Shown in pieces: positions 6,317 to 7,771 of a stretch of 7,771 nt of DNA. The notes below the pieces were generated by a model that saw only the letters and a list, made by a program, of their open reading frames with translations, had not been told where the DNA came from and searched no databases. The DNA lies in the NCBI GenBank assembly GCA_029777735.1, contig JAKORR010000133.1:1-7771 (forward strand), given 5' to 3'. Every line of letters starts with the position of its first letter. Within the stretch, counting starts at the first letter, position 1. The position numbers and the translations under genes were made by a program. The DNA is from Armatimonadota bacterium (lineage in GTDB: Bacteria; Armatimonadota; Zipacnadia; Zipacnadales; FEN-943).

Positions 6317-7771
6317 GTGGCTCATACGCCTGAAGAACCTGAACAGCTGCGCAGGGAATTGGAACGCTATCGCCTGGTAGTCAGTGATCTCCAGTCTAGG
6401 ATTCGGAACCTGGAGGAGGAGCTTCGGGCCCGCGCGACGATCGCCGAGGTGCCTACCATAGTCGTCACCAGGCCGGAATTGCGCCAGACGCTTGCCCGGC
6501 TGATTAACAATATCGCGATGATCGTGCAGGCTGAAAAGGTACTTGTTCTTCTGTATCAAGCCGACACGAACGAGTTCTCTCCTCTCCCTCCCGCTCTGGG
6601 CATTCCCGAGGACGTCCTGACCAGCCTCCGCATCCCCGTCGACCACGGCATTGCTGGCATAGTTTTCCGAACCGGCGAGGCAATTGTTTACAACGACGCC
6701 CTAAACGATCCGCGGGTTGACCAAAAGCTCATTGCGCTCCTGCGCGTTAGGAATGGCATTGCTGTGCCCCTGACAATCAAGCGGCGGGATGAAGAGGAGC
6801 AGATCGTCGAGGAGCGCATTATTGGTGTGCTGGAGGTCTTCAACAAGCGGTGGGATGAGCAGTTCAGCGATGATGACCTCCGTCTCTTGCAACACATGGC
6901 CGATCAGGCTGCGGCGATTATTTCCAGCGCGCAGATCTACATCCAGCTGCGGGAAGAGCGCGACGAGCTGGAGGAGACACTCGAGAGTCTCCGTGCAGGT
7001 CTGATCGTAGTCAGCATAGATGGCAAGGTGCGACTGATGAACCCGGCGGCCTGTCAGCTTCTCGGGTACAACGAGAACAGCGCCTGTGTGGGCAAGCCCA
7101 TGGCGCAGGTCATAGGCCACCAGGAACTTCGGCAACTTTTTGAGGAGGGCTTTCGTGAGCGTCAGCCGATGGTGAAAGAGTTATCCTTCGACGAGGGCAG
7201 ACGCATCTACCGAGCCGAGACCAGTCTGATGATGGACGATAACGGTCAGCTTCAGAACGTCGTCGCGATCATCTATGACATCACAGAGATCCGGCAGCTC
7301 GAACGCATGAAGACAGCCTTTGTCTCCACCGTATCTCACGAGCTGCGCACGCCGCTGACGTCCATCAAAGGCTTCATCTCGACGCTTCTCGACGACACCG
7401 AGGGCATGTACGACGAAGAAACGCGGCGCGAGTTCTATGAGATCATCGACGAGGAATGCGACCGCTTGACCAGGCTCATCAATGACTTGCTCAACGTCTC
7501 GCGCATCGAGTCTGGTCGGGCTCTTGAGATGTACATTACCCACGTCAACCTGCATCAGCTGGCGCAGAGCGTCTGCGACTTGCAGCAAACGTATACCGAC
7601 CGCCATCAGGTCATAAACGCCGTGCCACCCGACTTCCCGATTATCGAGGCCGACGCCGACAAGGTCACGCAGATCCTGGACAACCTGGTTGGGAACGCGA
7701 TCAAGTACTCGCCCGAGGGCGGAGAGGTGCGCATCTCGGCCATCGACGAAGGAGACAGCGTTCGTCTGGAC
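6317..7771 (+). CDS. Soluble GAF-PAS sensor histidine kinase (3' partial)
   Basis: The frame opens after TAA 6284-6286 and runs 485 codons to the window end without a stop. There is no signal peptide or membrane segment, so the kinase is cytoplasmic. Residues 5-45 form a charged coiled coil (EQLRRELERYRLVVSDLQSR). Residues 50-205 are a GAF domain ('LRIPVDHGIAGIVFRTGEAI', 'NDALNDPR', 'GVLEVFNKR', 'FSDDDLRLLQHMADQAA'). Residues of about 215-325 are a PAS domain ('GLIVVSIDGKVRLMNPAA', 'VVAIIYDITEIRQLERMK'). HisKA follows with 'FVSTVSHELRTPLTSIKGF', the phospho-accepting His being residue 341. The HATPase begins near 445, with N-box 'DNLVGNAIKYSPEGG' (Asn 460). The G-boxes lie beyond the window. 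The layout resembles PhoR/ResE/WalK-type HPK1 kinases; the GAF ligand is unknown and no response regulator is visible. Start: GTG 6317 has GAAGGA 13 nt upstream, a long spacing; an in-frame CTG at 6311 would have better spacing but is a rare start. Confidence 0.92.
   Translation, partial: MAHTPEEPEQLRRELERYRLVVSDLQSRIRNLEEELRARATIAEVPTIVVTRPELRQTLARLINNIAMIVQAEKVLVLLYQADTNEFSPLPPALGIPEDVLTSLRIPVDHGIAGIVFRTGEAIVYNDALNDPRVDQKLIALLRVRNGIAVPLTIKRRDEEEQIVEERIIGVLEVFNKRWDEQFSDDDLRLLQHMADQAAAIISSAQIYIQLREERDELEETLESLRAGLIVVSIDGKVRLMNPAACQLLGYNENSACVGKPMAQVIGHQELRQLFEEGFRERQPMVKELSFDEGRRIYRAETSLMMDDNGQLQNVVAIIYDITEIRQLERMKTAFVSTVSHELRTPLTSIKGFISTLLDDTEGMYDEETRREFYEIIDEECDRLTRLINDLLNVSRIESGRALEMYITHVNLHQLAQSVCDLQQTYTDRHQVINAVPPDFPIIEADADKVTQILDNLVGNAIKYSPEGGEVRISAIDEGDSVRLD

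Noticed and set aside
6287..7606. Three minus-strand ORFs opposite the histidine kinase
   Set aside because: The + strand encodes unmistakable GAF, PAS and HisKA motifs across the same bases. Long antisense frames are expected in GC-rich coding DNA.

Overview
The window shows one end of an envelope or secreted-protein gene cluster followed by a separate cytoplasmic transcription unit. All convincing genes are on the + strand, the DNA is moderately to strongly GC-rich, and both ATG and GTG starts occur. The organism looks like a diderm bacterium: the third gene encodes an LptD/OstA-like outer-membrane beta-barrel that ends in an aromatic residue, and three consecutive products appear to be exported. 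The downstream S1-domain protein has a YabR-type C-terminal tail, best known from Bacillota. An Armatimonadota-like or diderm Bacillota-like (Limnochordia-type) lineage is therefore my best guess. This is inference and no phylogenetic marker in the window settles it.

Region 1 (1-3461) holds two co-directional genes 54 nt apart. The first enters the window already open and encodes a large secreted protein built from Ig-like segments, two copies of a GYWL-ending module and a C-terminal FlgD-type Ig domain. The second encodes a signal-peptide protein with a CsgG/LpoB-like alpha/beta region, an internal hydrophobic helix and a C-terminal fibronectin type III domain. A GC-rich hairpin with a T-run follows it at 3493-3530 and is a good intrinsic terminator candidate.

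Region 2 (3543-5615) is a single gene for an exported protein that joins an invasin/intimin-type bacterial Ig-like domain (Big_1) to an LptD/OstA-like region and a large predicted outer-membrane beta-barrel. The terminator ends only 12 nt before its longest possible start codon, so either the start lies further downstream or read-through matters.

Region 3 (5616-7771) starts with a 256-nt intergenic stretch holding a 15-bp palindrome and a perfect sigma-70-type promoter (TTGACA, 17-bp spacer, TATAAT). This promoter drives a small YabR-like S1 RNA-binding protein. After 58 nt comes a soluble sensor histidine kinase (coiled coil, GAF, PAS, HisKA, start of HATPase) that runs off the end of the window.

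The first three genes plausibly supply surface and periplasmic structure. The last two look like a housekeeping or stress-type RNA-binding and signalling pair. No RNA genes, CRISPR array, insertion sequence or phage-like genes were seen.
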